Below are positions 26,622 through 33,423 of a stretch of DNA of 64,000 bases, piece by piece; position 1 is the first letter of the stretch; every line of letters starts with the position of its first letter. The notes beneath the pieces are model-generated. The model made no database searches. It worked only from the letters and a program-made list of their open reading frames with translations, and was not told where the DNA came from. Origin of the DNA: Martelella endophytica (GTDB lineage: Bacteria; Pseudomonadota; Alphaproteobacteria; Rhizobiales; Rhizobiaceae); contig NZ_CP010803.1 of assembly GCF_000960975.1 (NCBI RefSeq), positions 4,371,818-4,435,817 of the forward strand, written 5' to 3'. A program made the translations under genes and the position numbers.

Positions 26622-27081
26622 GTAAAATTGAAGATCGCCTTGCCGAACTCGGCCTCGAGCTTCCGGACTCGGCGCCTATGACGGCGCCTTCCTGCCCGGC
26701 GTCATCGTTGGTGAAGTCGTCTACCTTTCCGCGCAGGCATGGTTTGAAGACGGCAAGGCCGTCGTCGCCGGTCCGGTTGGCAGCGATGTCGACATCGAAA
26801 CCGCCGGCAAGGCCGCCTGCCGATGCACGCTGAACGCGCTTGCCGCCGCAAAAATGCTGCTCGGGTCCCTCGACGACATCGAACAGGTGGTGCGCATGAG
26901 CGGCTACGTCTATTCGGCGCCTGGCTTCAACAAGCAGTCGGCCGTCCTGAACGAGGCCTCGAAAATGCTCGTCGACATCTTCGGCGAAAGCGGGCGCCAC
27001 ACGCGCACATCCGTGGGCGTTGCAGGCCTTACCGGCGATGCCTCGGTCCTCATCGAACTCACCATTCAGAAGAAAAGCTGA
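26618..27081 (+). pseudogene. ridA: RidA-family gene broken by a frameshift
   Basis: RidA enzymes hydrolyse reactive enamine/imine intermediates made by PLP enzymes and often accompany amino-acid transport or catabolism genes. Reading from the ATG at 26618 gives the family N-terminus MSKIEDRLAELGLELPDSAP, then nonsense after about 26676. From TAT at 26677 in another frame the homology continues without a stop: GVIVGEVVYLSAQAWFEDG, CTLNALAAAKMLLG, MSGYVYSAPGFNKQ and the C-terminus GRHTRTSVGVAGL. One inserted base at 26675-26677 restores a protein of about 154 residues, the normal length. It is a recent frameshift, a sequencing error or, less likely, programmed slippage; no slippery run is seen. 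Confidence 0.85.
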
Positions 27082-27132
27082 AGCTGCAAGGCGGCAGTCT
27101 CCGCCCGTCTATAACAAGAAAGGTATATACCA

Positions 27133-27327
27133 ATGGCCTATACGCAAGCCGATCGCCATCACTGGCAGATGAACACCATCGTTCGGCCGGCAGCCGACGC
27201 TTCCATCGCCGAAGTCGTCGCTGTCTGCGAACTGTGCGGCACAGTCCGTCGCTATGATCTCTCCAAGACCACCGAACAGATGATCATCGGCGGCACCTGC
27301 CCGAAGACCTCGCCCGAGCCGGCCTGA
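27133..27327 (+). CDS. Small protein with CxxC motif, unknown
   Basis: A 64-residue open frame with a possible ribosome-binding site (AAGAAAGG) ahead of its ATG, 51 bases after the ridA remnant and in the same direction. It contains CELCG at residues 37-41, a third cysteine in GGTCPK, and a His pair near the N-terminus, so a small zinc site is possible. I recognise no family. It may be the last gene of the amino-acid transporter operon. The coding call rests on position and the motif only. Confidence 0.5.
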   Translation: MAYTQADRHHWQMNTIVRPAADASIAEVVAVCELCGTVRRYDLSKTTEQMIIGGTCPKTSPEPA

Positions 27328-27370
27328 TACCGCGACCGCGCAGAGCTTTTTGCGTGCACCAGGGAAACCC

Positions 27371-27394
27371 GCCTGTCCGCGCTAGCGGGCAGGC
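27371..27394 (+). terminator. Hairpin after the amino-acid ABC operon
   Basis: Stem GCCTGTCCGC (27371-27380) / GCGGGCAGGC (27385-27394), one G-T pair, loop GCTA, 44 bases after the last open frame. There is no U tract, so termination is tentative. Confidence 0.4.
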
Positions 27395-27509
27395 TTCCGG
27401 CGAGACGTCCGGCATTTCGACCGATTGCGGCCTCGCCGCCACATTTCCGCCGTCAACGACTTGCCCTCTTCGGCCTCCCCCTCTATTAACGTTCGTCAAT
27501 GAACCCCGG

Positions 27510-27611
27510 ACCCGGTGAAAACCCGGGTGGCTCTTCCGGCCGCCGATCCGCCGGACAACCAGTGAATCCTTTCTTTCATTTCCGAGCTGGCCCGTCCCTC
27601 CCACGCGGGCC
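27510..27611 (+). other. Structured leader of the SulP gene
   Basis: The 301-base gap before the SulP gene holds three small inverted repeats in a row: ACCCGG/CCGGGT (27510-27528), TCCGGC/GCCGGA (27535-27555) and GGCCCG/CGGGCC (27589-27611). The last sits 5 bases before the AAGGGA ribosome-binding site. No known riboswitch was recognised. Upstream of 27510 I see nothing clear apart from the hairpin at 27371. Confidence 0.4.
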
Positions 27612-27628
27612 GGAACAAGGGACCATTG

Positions 27629-29113
27629 ATGACACAATTCTCTCTGACGCAATATCGCCAGGAGTGGTTTGGCAATCCGCGCGCCGATGTGCTTTCCGGC
27701 CTCGTGGTTGCCATGGCCCTCATTCCTGAGGCCATCGCCTTCTCGATCATCGCCGGTGTCGACCCCAAGGTCGGGCTGTTCGCCTCGTTCTCGATCGCGG
27801 TGATTATTTCCTTCATCGGCGGCAGGCCGGGCATGATCTCGGCAGCGACCGCCGCAACGGCGGTGTTGATGACACCGCTCGTCGCCGATCACGGCCTTGA
27901 ATATCTGCTGGCCGCCACCGTGCTCGCCGGCGTTATCCAGGTGCTGTTCGGCATCCTCCAGCTCGGCTCGCTGATGCGCTTCGTCTCGCAATCGGTGATG
28001 ACCGGCTTTGTCAACGCGCTTGCCATCCTGATCTTCATGGCGCAGCTGCCGCAGCTCATCAACGTGCCATGGCTGACCTATCCGCTGATTGCCGTAGCGC
28101 TTGCGATCATCTACCTGCTGCCGCGCCTGACCCGTGCCGTGCCCTCCCCGCTTGTCGCCATCATCGTGATTACCGCGATCTCGATGATCTTCGGCTTCGA
28201 CGTCAATCATGTCGGCGACATGGGCGAGCTGCCGGACAGCTTCCCGAGCTTTCACCTGCCGGCCGTGCCGTTCACGATCGATACGCTGCTGATCATCCTG
28301 CCCTATTCGCTGGCGGTTGCGGTAGTCGGCCTGATGGAAAGCCTGATGACGGCGCAGCTGATCGATGATCTCACCGATACCCGCTCCAACAAGAACCAGG
28401 AATGCGTCGGCCAGGGCGTCGCCAATTTCGCCACGGGCTTCATCGGCGCCATGGCCGGTTGCGCAATGATCGGCCAGTCGATGATCAACGTGAAGTCCGG
28501 CGGCCGCGGGCGGCTTTCGACCTTTGTCGCCGGCGTGGTGCTGCTGATCCTCGTGGTCGTGCTCGACCGCTGGGTCAGCCAGATTCCGATGCCGGCATTG
28601 GTCGCCGTGATGATCATGGTTTCGATCGGTACCTTCTCCTGGTCGTCGCTGAAGAACCTCAAAAGCCATCCGCGCTCGTCCTCCACTGTCATGCTGGCGG
28701 TGGTGGCCGTGGTCGTCGCGACCCATAATCTCGCAATCGGCGTGCTCACCGGCGTGCTGCTCTCCGGCATCTTCTTTGCCTGGAAGATCTCGCAGTTCTT
28801 CCGCGTTCGTTCCGATGTGTCGGACGACGGCATGACCCGTACCTATCATGTCGAGGGGCAGCTGTTCTTCGCCTCCGTCGAGCGCTTCAATGCCGCCTTC
28901 GATTTCCGCGAAGCGCCGGAACGGGTCGTCATTGATGTGTCGCGCGCCCATATCTGGGACATTTCCAGTGTTGCGGCACTCGACATGGTCGTGATGAAAT
29001 TCCGCCGCGAAGGCGCCGAGGTCGAGATCGTCGGCATGAACGAGGCCTCGGCCACCATCGTCGACCGGCTGAGCGTGCAGGACGATTCGCTTGACGCCGT
29101 GATGAAGCACTAG
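27629..29113 (+). CDS. SulP-family inorganic anion transporter
   Basis: A 494-residue inner-membrane protein of the SLC26/SulP family: about 12 to 14 helices, with the family signature near the N-terminus ([20 protein letters not shown]), then a C-terminal STAS domain from about residue 405. The substrate may be sulfate, bicarbonate or a dicarboxylate; nothing in the sequence decides. The ATG at 27629 with AAGGGA upstream is preferred over the adjoining TTG. A universal stress protein gene follows 11 bases later, which is a frequent pairing and suggests joint regulation. Confidence 0.9.
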   Translation: MTQFSLTQYRQEWFGNPRADVLSGLVVAMALIPEAIAFSIIAGVDPKVGLFASFSIAVIISFIGGRPGMISAATAATAVLMTPLVADHGLEYLLAATVLAGVIQVLFGILQLGSLMRFVSQSVMTGFVNALAILIFMAQLPQLINVPWLTYPLIAVALAIIYLLPRLTRAVPSPLVAIIVITAISMIFGFDVNHVGDMGELPDSFPSFHLPAVPFTIDTLLIILPYSLAVAVVGLMESLMTAQLIDDLTDTRSNKNQECVGQGVANFATGFIGAMAGCAMIGQSMINVKSGGRGRLSTFVAGVVLLILVVVLDRWVSQIPMPALVAVMIMVSIGTFSWSSLKNLKSHPRSSSTVMLAVVAVVVATHNLAIGVLTGVLLSGIFFAWKISQFFRVRSDVSDDGMTRTYHVEGQLFFASVERFNAAFDFREAPERVVIDVSRAHIWDISSVAALDMVVMKFRREGAEVEIVGMNEASATIVDRLSVQDDSLDAVMKH

Positions 29114-29124
29114 GGAGAAGCCAG

Positions 29125-29979
29125 ATGACTAAACTCACCGCATTCATCGACGGCTCGGCCTATGCCGAAAGCGTCTGCGACCATACGGCCTGGATGGCGA
29201 AGCAGCTTTCCGCCTCCGTCGAGCTTGTGCATGTGCTTGGCCGCCGTCACGATAGCCAGGCGCCGGCCAATCTTTCCGGTGCGATCGGGCTCGGCGCTCG
29301 CTCCGCGCTGATGGAAGAGCTTGCCGAGGCCGACGCCCAGAATGCCCGCCTCGCCCACAAGCGCGGCCGGCTGCTGCTGGAAAGCGCGGCCGAGCGGCTG
29401 CGCGCCGATGGCGTCACCGATGTGGCTATGAAGCTGATGAACGGCGATTTCGTCCAGGCCGTCGAGGCGATCGGCGAGGACAGCCGCGCACTTATCATCG
29501 GCAAGCGCGGCGAAGGCGCGGATTTCGCCTCCGGTCACCTCGGCTCCAACCTCGAGCGCGCGGTGCGCGCCGCCCGTCGGCCGGTGTTCGTCGCTGCCCG
29601 CGCCTTCAGCCCGATCGAGAAGGTGCTGATCGCCTATGATGGCGGCGCGAGCGCCGAGAAGGCGGTGGAAACCGTGGCGGAAAGCCGGGTGCTGGCCGGA
29701 ACCGAAGTGACGGTTCTGGCGGTAGCCAAGGAAGGCGATGCGCTGGCCGCAAAGGCCGCGGCGGCCGTCAACCGGCTTGAAGCAAGCGCGGTCACGCCGA
29801 AACTCGTCATCCGTGCCGGCCATGCCGAAGCAGTGATCGAAGAGGTCGCGGCGCAGGAAGGAACGGACCTTCTGGTAATGGGCGCCTACGGCCATTCGCG
29901 CATCCGCACGCTGGTCATCGGCTCGACCACGACGGCCGTTCTGACCGCCTGCAAGATCCCGGTTCTGCTGGTGCGTTAG
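29125..29979 (+). CDS. Universal stress protein, tandem UspA domains
   Basis: A 284-residue cytoplasmic protein formed by two UspA folds. The second half carries the ATP-binding signature GAYGHSRIRTLVIGSTT, where G-2x-G-9x-G(S/T) binds nucleotide; the first half (LIIGKRGEGADFASGHLGSN) is a degenerate copy. It is in the same transcript as the SulP gene and is closed by a strong terminator. A regulatory link with the transporter's STAS domain is an inference. Confidence 0.9.
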   Translation: MTKLTAFIDGSAYAESVCDHTAWMAKQLSASVELVHVLGRRHDSQAPANLSGAIGLGARSALMEELAEADAQNARLAHKRGRLLLESAAERLRADGVTDVAMKLMNGDFVQAVEAIGEDSRALIIGKRGEGADFASGHLGSNLERAVRAARRPVFVAARAFSPIEKVLIAYDGGASAEKAVETVAESRVLAGTEVTVLAVAKEGDALAAKAAAAVNRLEASAVTPKLVIRAGHAEAVIEEVAAQEGTDLLVMGAYGHSRIRTLVIGSTTTAVLTACKIPVLLVR

Positions 29980-29995
29980 CAGCCGCCATTTTCTT

Positions 29996-30025
29996 CCGCC
30001 GGCGTTCTCGCCGGCGGGACTTTTT
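29996..30025 (+). terminator. Terminator after the universal stress protein gene
   Basis: Perfect 9-bp stem CCGCCGGCG (29996-30004) / CGCCGGCGG (30009-30017), loop TTCT, then GAC and five T (30021-30025). Confidence 0.85.
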
Positions 30026-30217
30026 CTGGTAGAGCCTCGACATGCAGAAACCTGCCAGCTATCTTTAACCATCTGAAAAATTTAAAATTTTTATACCGAC
30101 CCGGGGATTGCCCCCTCCCCCGGGCGTCGGTAAGCCGCATTGACCTTTCGCGCCGTATCACCTGTATCAAACGGCAGGCATCCGAAACCGGATTCCGCTT
30201 CAGAAGGAGGCACCCCC

Positions 30218-31309
30218 ATGATCACCAGAACCTTCGGCCGCAAGCTCGCGGCTGCTCTTATGGCCTCGGCCATGCTCGCCGCACCGGCCGCCGAGGCTTG
30301 CACCGGCATAACGCTGACGGCCGCGGACGGCTCGGTCGTGCGTGCGCGCACGATGGAATTCGGCGTCGATCTCCAGTCCGATGTCATCGTCTCGCCACGC
30401 AATTACGAGCGCACCGGTGAGACGCCGGATCAGAAGCCGGGCCTCAGCTGGAAGGCGAAATATGCAAGCGTCGGCACCAATGGCGCTGGCCTTCCGGTCA
30501 TCGTTGACGGTCTCAACGAAAAGGGCCTTTCCGTCGGGATCTTCTATTTCGACCAGTCTGCGCAATTCCAGCCCTATGACGCCGCAGATCCGTCCAAGAC
30601 CATCGCGCCGTGGCAGCTCGGCTCCTACATCCTCGACAATTTTGCAGGCGTTGAGGAAGTCAAGGCGGCACTTCCCGATATCAACGTCGCACCTGTGGTC
30701 CTGGAGCAGTTCAAGATCGTCCTGCCCGTGCACTACATCGTCACCGAGGAGTCGGGAAAGAGCATCGTCATCGAGTATGTTGATGGCAAACTTTCCGTTC
30801 AGGACAACCCGCTCGGCGTGATCACAAACAATCCGCCCTTTGACTGGCACATGACGAACCTGAAGAACTACGTGAACCTCGACTACGCCAATGTCGAACC
30901 GAAGAAACTCGGCGACCTCACTATCTCCGGCTTTGGTCAGGGCACGGGAATGCTGGGGGCTCCGGGCGACTTCACCTCACCGTCACGCTTCGTGCGGGCG
31001 GCGTTCTTCCAGACGGGCGTCGCACAAGGCAAGACCAGCGATGACGCGATCTTCGAGGCCTTCCACATTCTCAACAATTTCGACATCCCGAAGGGTTCGG
31101 TGCGCGAAATGGGCTCGGATGGCCAGTACACACCCGACTACACCCAGTGGACGTCTGCCGACGACCTGTCTCAGAAACGGTTCTACTTCCGCACCTACGA
31201 CAACAGCACGATCCGCTTCGTTGATCTGCTGAAGCAGGACCTCGACGCCAAGGATATCAAGACCATCAAGATGGATGGTTACGAGACCGCCGAAGAAGTC
31301 GGCAACTGA
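30218..31309 (+). CDS. Exported choloylglycine hydrolase / penicillin V acylase-family enzyme
   Basis: A 363-residue Ntn-hydrolase of the linear-amide C-N hydrolase family. A signal peptide (about 1-27, ending PAAEA) is followed directly by Cys28 in CTGITLTAADGSVV, so signal cleavage would expose the catalytic N-terminal cysteine. Conserved features include the RTMEF arginine, DGLNEKGL and TNNPPFDWH segments. Relatives from Agrobacterium and Pectobacterium cleave penicillin V and long-chain acyl-homoserine lactones, so quorum-signal degradation is possible. AGAAGGAGG lies 7 bases before the start. It stands alone, convergent with cspA. Confidence 0.88.
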   Translation: MITRTFGRKLAAALMASAMLAAPAAEACTGITLTAADGSVVRARTMEFGVDLQSDVIVSPRNYERTGETPDQKPGLSWKAKYASVGTNGAGLPVIVDGLNEKGLSVGIFYFDQSAQFQPYDAADPSKTIAPWQLGSYILDNFAGVEEVKAALPDINVAPVVLEQFKIVLPVHYIVTEESGKSIVIEYVDGKLSVQDNPLGVITNNPPFDWHMTNLKNYVNLDYANVEPKKLGDLTISGFGQGTGMLGAPGDFTSPSRFVRAAFFQTGVAQGKTSDDAIFEAFHILNNFDIPKGSVREMGSDGQYTPDYTQWTSADDLSQKRFYFRTYDNSTIRFVDLLKQDLDAKDIKTIKMDGYETAEEVGN

Positions 31310-31320
31310 CTTTCGGTCAT

Positions 31321-31362
31321 TGAAAACAAAAACCCCTCCGCAACAGACGTTGCGGAGGGGTT
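31321..31362 (-). terminator. Terminator after cspA, possibly bidirectional
   Basis: Perfect 14-bp stem AACCCCTCCGCAAC (31331-31344) / GTTGCGGAGGGGTT (31349-31362), loop AGAC. On the minus strand it is followed by TTTTGTTTTC, an efficient U-rich tail for cspA; on the plus strand it could also stop transcripts of the hydrolase gene. Confidence 0.9.
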
Positions 31363-31389
31363 CGTCATTGGTGCGAACCGGTAAAGCGC

Positions 31390-31599
31390 TTAGATGGCGC
31401 TGAGGTTCTCAGCGGCGCTCTTGCCGGTGCGGCGGTCGGCGACGACTTCGAAGTTGACCTTCTGGCCTTCAGCCAGGGAGGTCATGCCGGCGCGCTGTAC
31501 AGCAGAGATGTGGACGAAAACGTCCTTGCTGCCGTCTTCCGGCTCGATGAAGCCATAGCCCTTGGTGGTGTTGAAGAATTTTACGGTTCCAACGCTCAT
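31390..31599 (-). CDS. cspA: Cold-shock domain protein
   Basis: A 69-residue single cold-shock domain that binds single-stranded RNA and DNA and melts RNA structure. RNP1 is KGYGFIEP and RNP2 is VFVHISA, both intact. It ends with a short Ala/Glu tail. The ribosome-binding site lies inside a small hairpin just before the ATG (see 31601-31620). The 5' side is A+T-rich and probably carries a long untranslated leader. A strong terminator follows. Confidence 0.95.
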   Translation of the reverse strand: MSVGTVKFFNTTKGYGFIEPEDGSKDVFVHISAVQRAGMTSLAEGQKVNFEVVADRRTGKSAAENLSAI

Positions 31600-31600
31600 G

Positions 31601-31620
31601 ACGATTTCCTTTCAAATCGT
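31601..31620 (-). promoter_or_regulatory. Hairpin with the cspA ribosome-binding site in its loop
   Basis: Read on the minus strand, ACGATTT and AAATCGT form a perfect 7-bp stem around the six-base loop GAAAGG, whose AAGG is the Shine-Dalgarno sequence. The start codon follows one base after the stem. The remaining 31621-31800 stretch upstream is cspA leader and promoter DNA without other clear signals. Confidence 0.55.
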
Positions 31621-31815
31621 TAGGCTCAAATTCACATGATGCAACTCATGCAGTGTCGTCGATTTTGATAGGAAGGTCGTTTCCGGCGTTTGGTCCGGAC
31701 GTAACTCGGCAACAAATTCGATAGCGTCGCGTTTACGCGACAATTTTGACCGGAGCAAGACACTAATTTTTTAATTCGCTGCACGCGGGACGGGCACGCA
31801 CCCCCTGCGGCGCAA

Positions 31816-31850
31816 AGAAAAACCCTCTGCCCGCGACAGCGGACAGAGGG
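31816..31850 (-). terminator. Terminator after the first DUF1127 gene
   Basis: Stem CCCTCTGCCCGC / GCGGACAGAGGG with one C-A mismatch (31823-31850, loop GACA). On the minus strand it is followed by TTTTTCTTT. It lies 84 bases after the stop of the 47-residue gene at 31934-32077. Confidence 0.75.
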
Positions 31851-31933
31851 CGTTTGGGAGGTGTTGCGATGCGTTTTCGCGGGTCATCGCCGCCGCATCA
31901 TCGGGCCGTTTCGGCCCCTGTCCTGATACCCGT

Positions 31934-32077
31934 TCAGCGGGTGGCCTTGCGGGCAACACGGCGAATGTCTTCGCGATTGATGCCGAGGTCGGACAGTTCG
32001 CGTGCGTTCATGCGGTTCAGTTCGCTGACCGTCTGACGATACTTCATCCAGTTGCTGAAGTTGCGTGCCATATCCAT
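31934..32077 (-). CDS. DUF1127 micro-protein, copy 1
   Basis: A 47-residue arginine-rich protein (MDMARNFSNWMKYRQTV at the start, then LNRMNARELSDLGINREDI). This is the DUF1127 fold, and nearly identical in layout to the second copy at 32421. DUF1127 proteins in Rhodobacter (CcaF1) and Agrobacterium act as small RNA-binding regulators that affect stress, phosphate and carbon metabolism. GGGAG lies 8 bases before the ATG at 32077; a second ATG two codons in is an alternative. It shares an upstream block with copy 2 and is followed by a terminator. Confidence 0.88.
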   Translation of the reverse strand: MDMARNFSNWMKYRQTVSELNRMNARELSDLGINREDIRRVARKATR

Positions 32078-32201
32078 TGTCCTGTCTCCCTTCCTTCAGA
32101 AGGTTTGAGCACCGCGGCCCTTCCGCAGCGCTTTCGTCGTCTTGACAATGAGAGATATAGCCCGACCGAAGGCCGTGAGGCAGGTGGGCAGAAGCAAAGT
32201 T

Positions 32202-32225
32202 CCCATGCACTCAATGCAAGGCTTT
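32202..32225 (-). promoter_or_regulatory. Shared upstream block of DUF1127 copy 1
   Basis: This 24-base block matches 32682-32705 at 19 positions and lies at the same distance (about 120 bases) before its DUF1127 gene. On the minus strand the common core reads AGCCTTGCATT, then GCAT four bases later. It is probably a promoter -35 region or regulator site. The remaining interval 32080-32200 has no other recognised signal. Confidence 0.5.
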
Positions 32226-32267
32226 GCAAAAGGCGGGAAAATCTGCCTGCCAGGAAGGCAAACAGGC

Positions 32268-32395
32268 AAAAAAATAACGCTCACCGGGGGAGGAGGATCC
32301 GGTGAGCGTCATTTGGGTGGTCAGCGAAGGGAGGAGGAGGAGTATCGCTGACCTATCGAAGGGCATTGGGAGGAGGAGGAGAATGCCACTCCGAA
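32268..32395 (-). ncRNA. Array of three CUCCUCC-loop hairpins (cuckoo/CcsR-type small RNA)
   Basis: On the minus strand, starting 34 bases after the DUF1127 gene at 32421, three hairpins follow one another. Hairpin 1: 6-bp stem (32382-32387 / 32362-32367), loop CTCCTCCTCCTCCC. Hairpin 2: 9-bp stem (32345-32353 / 32319-32327), 17-base loop containing CTCCTCCTCCTCCC. Hairpin 3: 11-bp perfect stem (32299-32309 / 32277-32287), loop ATCCTCCTCCC, followed by TATTTTTTT, a U tract that makes it a terminator. Loops complementary to Shine-Dalgarno sequences, placed downstream of a DUF1127 gene, are the published hallmarks of cuckoo RNAs such as Rhodobacter CcsR1-4. The RNA is probably cut from the DUF1127 transcript. 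Confidence 0.85.
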
Positions 32396-32420
32396 TTTGG
32401 TAATTCTATCAGTCTGGACC

Positions 32421-32564
32421 TTAGAAGGCCGCCCGGCGGGCAACGCGGCGGATATCCTCGCGGCTGATGCCAAGGTCGGCGAGTTCGCGCGTCGACATGC
32501 GGTCGAGTTCTTCAACGGTGCGGCGGAACTTCATCCAGTTCGAAAAGGTGCGGGCCATGCTCAT
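32421..32564 (-). CDS. DUF1127 micro-protein, copy 2
   Basis: A 47-residue protein (MSMARTFSNWMKFRRTV at the start, then LDRMSTRELADLGISREDI), paralogous to copy 1 along its whole length. The DUF1127 core is the Arg-rich LGISREDIRRVARR helix. An AAGAGA-type ribosome-binding site precedes the ATG at 32564. The cuckoo-type hairpin array lies immediately downstream on the same strand, the same order as ccaF1-ccsR in Rhodobacter, where the protein helps maturation and turnover of the RNAs. Confidence 0.88.
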   Translation of the reverse strand: MSMARTFSNWMKFRRTVEELDRMSTRELADLGISREDIRRVARRAAF

Positions 32565-32681
32565 CGGTCTATCTCTTTCTTGAGCCATTGCGGCGCCTCG
32601 TTTGAGGTACGCTCGTCAATCTCTGTTGTCCGGGATATAATCGATTGATTGTTGTCGAGGCAGCCCCTTTTCAGCATTGCC

Positions 32682-32705
32682 CCTATGCGCGGAATGCAAG
32701 GCTTG
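32682..32705 (-). promoter_or_regulatory. Shared upstream block of DUF1127 copy 2
   Basis: Partner of 32202-32225, exactly 480 bases away, 118 bases before the start of copy 2. It has the same AGCCTTGCATT core on the minus strand. The block is more conserved than the sequence around it, which argues for a common promoter or regulator. Confidence 0.5.
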
Positions 32706-32834
32706 ACGACTGTCGGCCTGTGCTGGTGCTTAGGTTGCTGTTTGGAAGCAAATGGTGTCCCTGTTCGCCTGAATCCTCAGGTGCAAAATGGCTGGTCGAT
32801 TTGCGGCAAACGGAAAATTACGATGAGAAGAAAA

Positions 32835-32909
32835 TGGTGCTGCTAGAGAGATTTGAACTCTCGGCCTCTCCCTTACCAAGGGAGTGCTCTACCCCTGAGC
32901 TATAGCAGC
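32835..32909 (-). tRNA. tRNA-Thr(GGT)
   Basis: A full cloverleaf is seen on the minus strand. The acceptor stem pairs GCTGCTA with TAGCAGC, the D-loop is AGCTCAGGGGTAGAGC, the anticodon stem CTCCC/GGGAG holds loop TTGGTAA with anticodon GGT (reads ACC/ACT, Thr), and the T-arm contains GAGAGTTCAAATCTCTC. The terminal CCA is encoded (32835-32837). Confidence 0.95.
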
Positions 32910-33056
32910 CCGACTTCGACGGTGCGAAGCGTGTCCGGCACCTCTTCGGTGCAGGCAAGCGGCCTATTGCCATAGCTCCGCTTCGAGTGCAAGACGCTAA
33001 TTCGAATTCTTTTTCCTGTCCCCGCTTTTGGCGGACAGGCGAGCGGGAGTGGCGCC

Positions 33057-33242
33057 ATGGCGGGCGAAGGCAACAAGCAAGGCAAGAGCAACACCAGGGC
33101 GGCGGAAGAGCGCCGCGCGCGTGCCGCCGAGCAGCTGCGCGAAAACCTGATGCGCCGCAAGCAGCAATCGCGTGCCCGCCGCAAGGGCGATGCCGACGAG
33201 ACCAGTGGCCTTCCGGCATCACGGCCGAAGCCTCGTGACTGA
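33057..33242 (+). CDS. Small basic protein upstream of murA
   Basis: A 61-residue protein dominated by Arg, Lys, Glu and Ala (AAEERRARAAEQLRENLMRR), with no signal peptide or membrane segment. It is probably a single long charged helix followed by a Pro-rich tail. A GGGAG sequence lies about 10 bases before its ATG. Small unnamed proteins of this type are common just upstream of murA in Rhizobiaceae. Function is unknown; a nucleic-acid-binding role is conceivable from charge alone. Confidence 0.6.
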   Translation: MAGEGNKQGKSNTRAAEERRARAAEQLRENLMRRKQQSRARRKGDADETSGLPASRPKPRD

Positions 33243-33423
33243 GACGGCCGGCAGTTCGTCAGCGCCTTCTTCGGAGGCCATGCCGCCGCCACTTTTGACT
33301 GGTTTGACCGTCGGCACGCAACGACTTGTCAACCATTGCCATTGATGATGGCTGGCTAATCGTCTAGAGCGACGCGCCAGAGCTTCAAGGAGAGGCCGGG
33401 GCTCCCCCCGGATAGTTTTACGG

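Noticed and set aside
27284..29110. A 608-codon open frame on the minus strand
   Set aside because: It is antisense to the SulP gene and is rich in His, Asp and Arg, which is typical of a shadow frame.
32281..32390. GGAGGAG repeats considered as a CRISPR or simple-repeat array
   Set aside because: The repeated motif is confined to hairpin loops; the stems differ and the spacing is about 40 to 50 bases without conserved direct repeats of CRISPR length.
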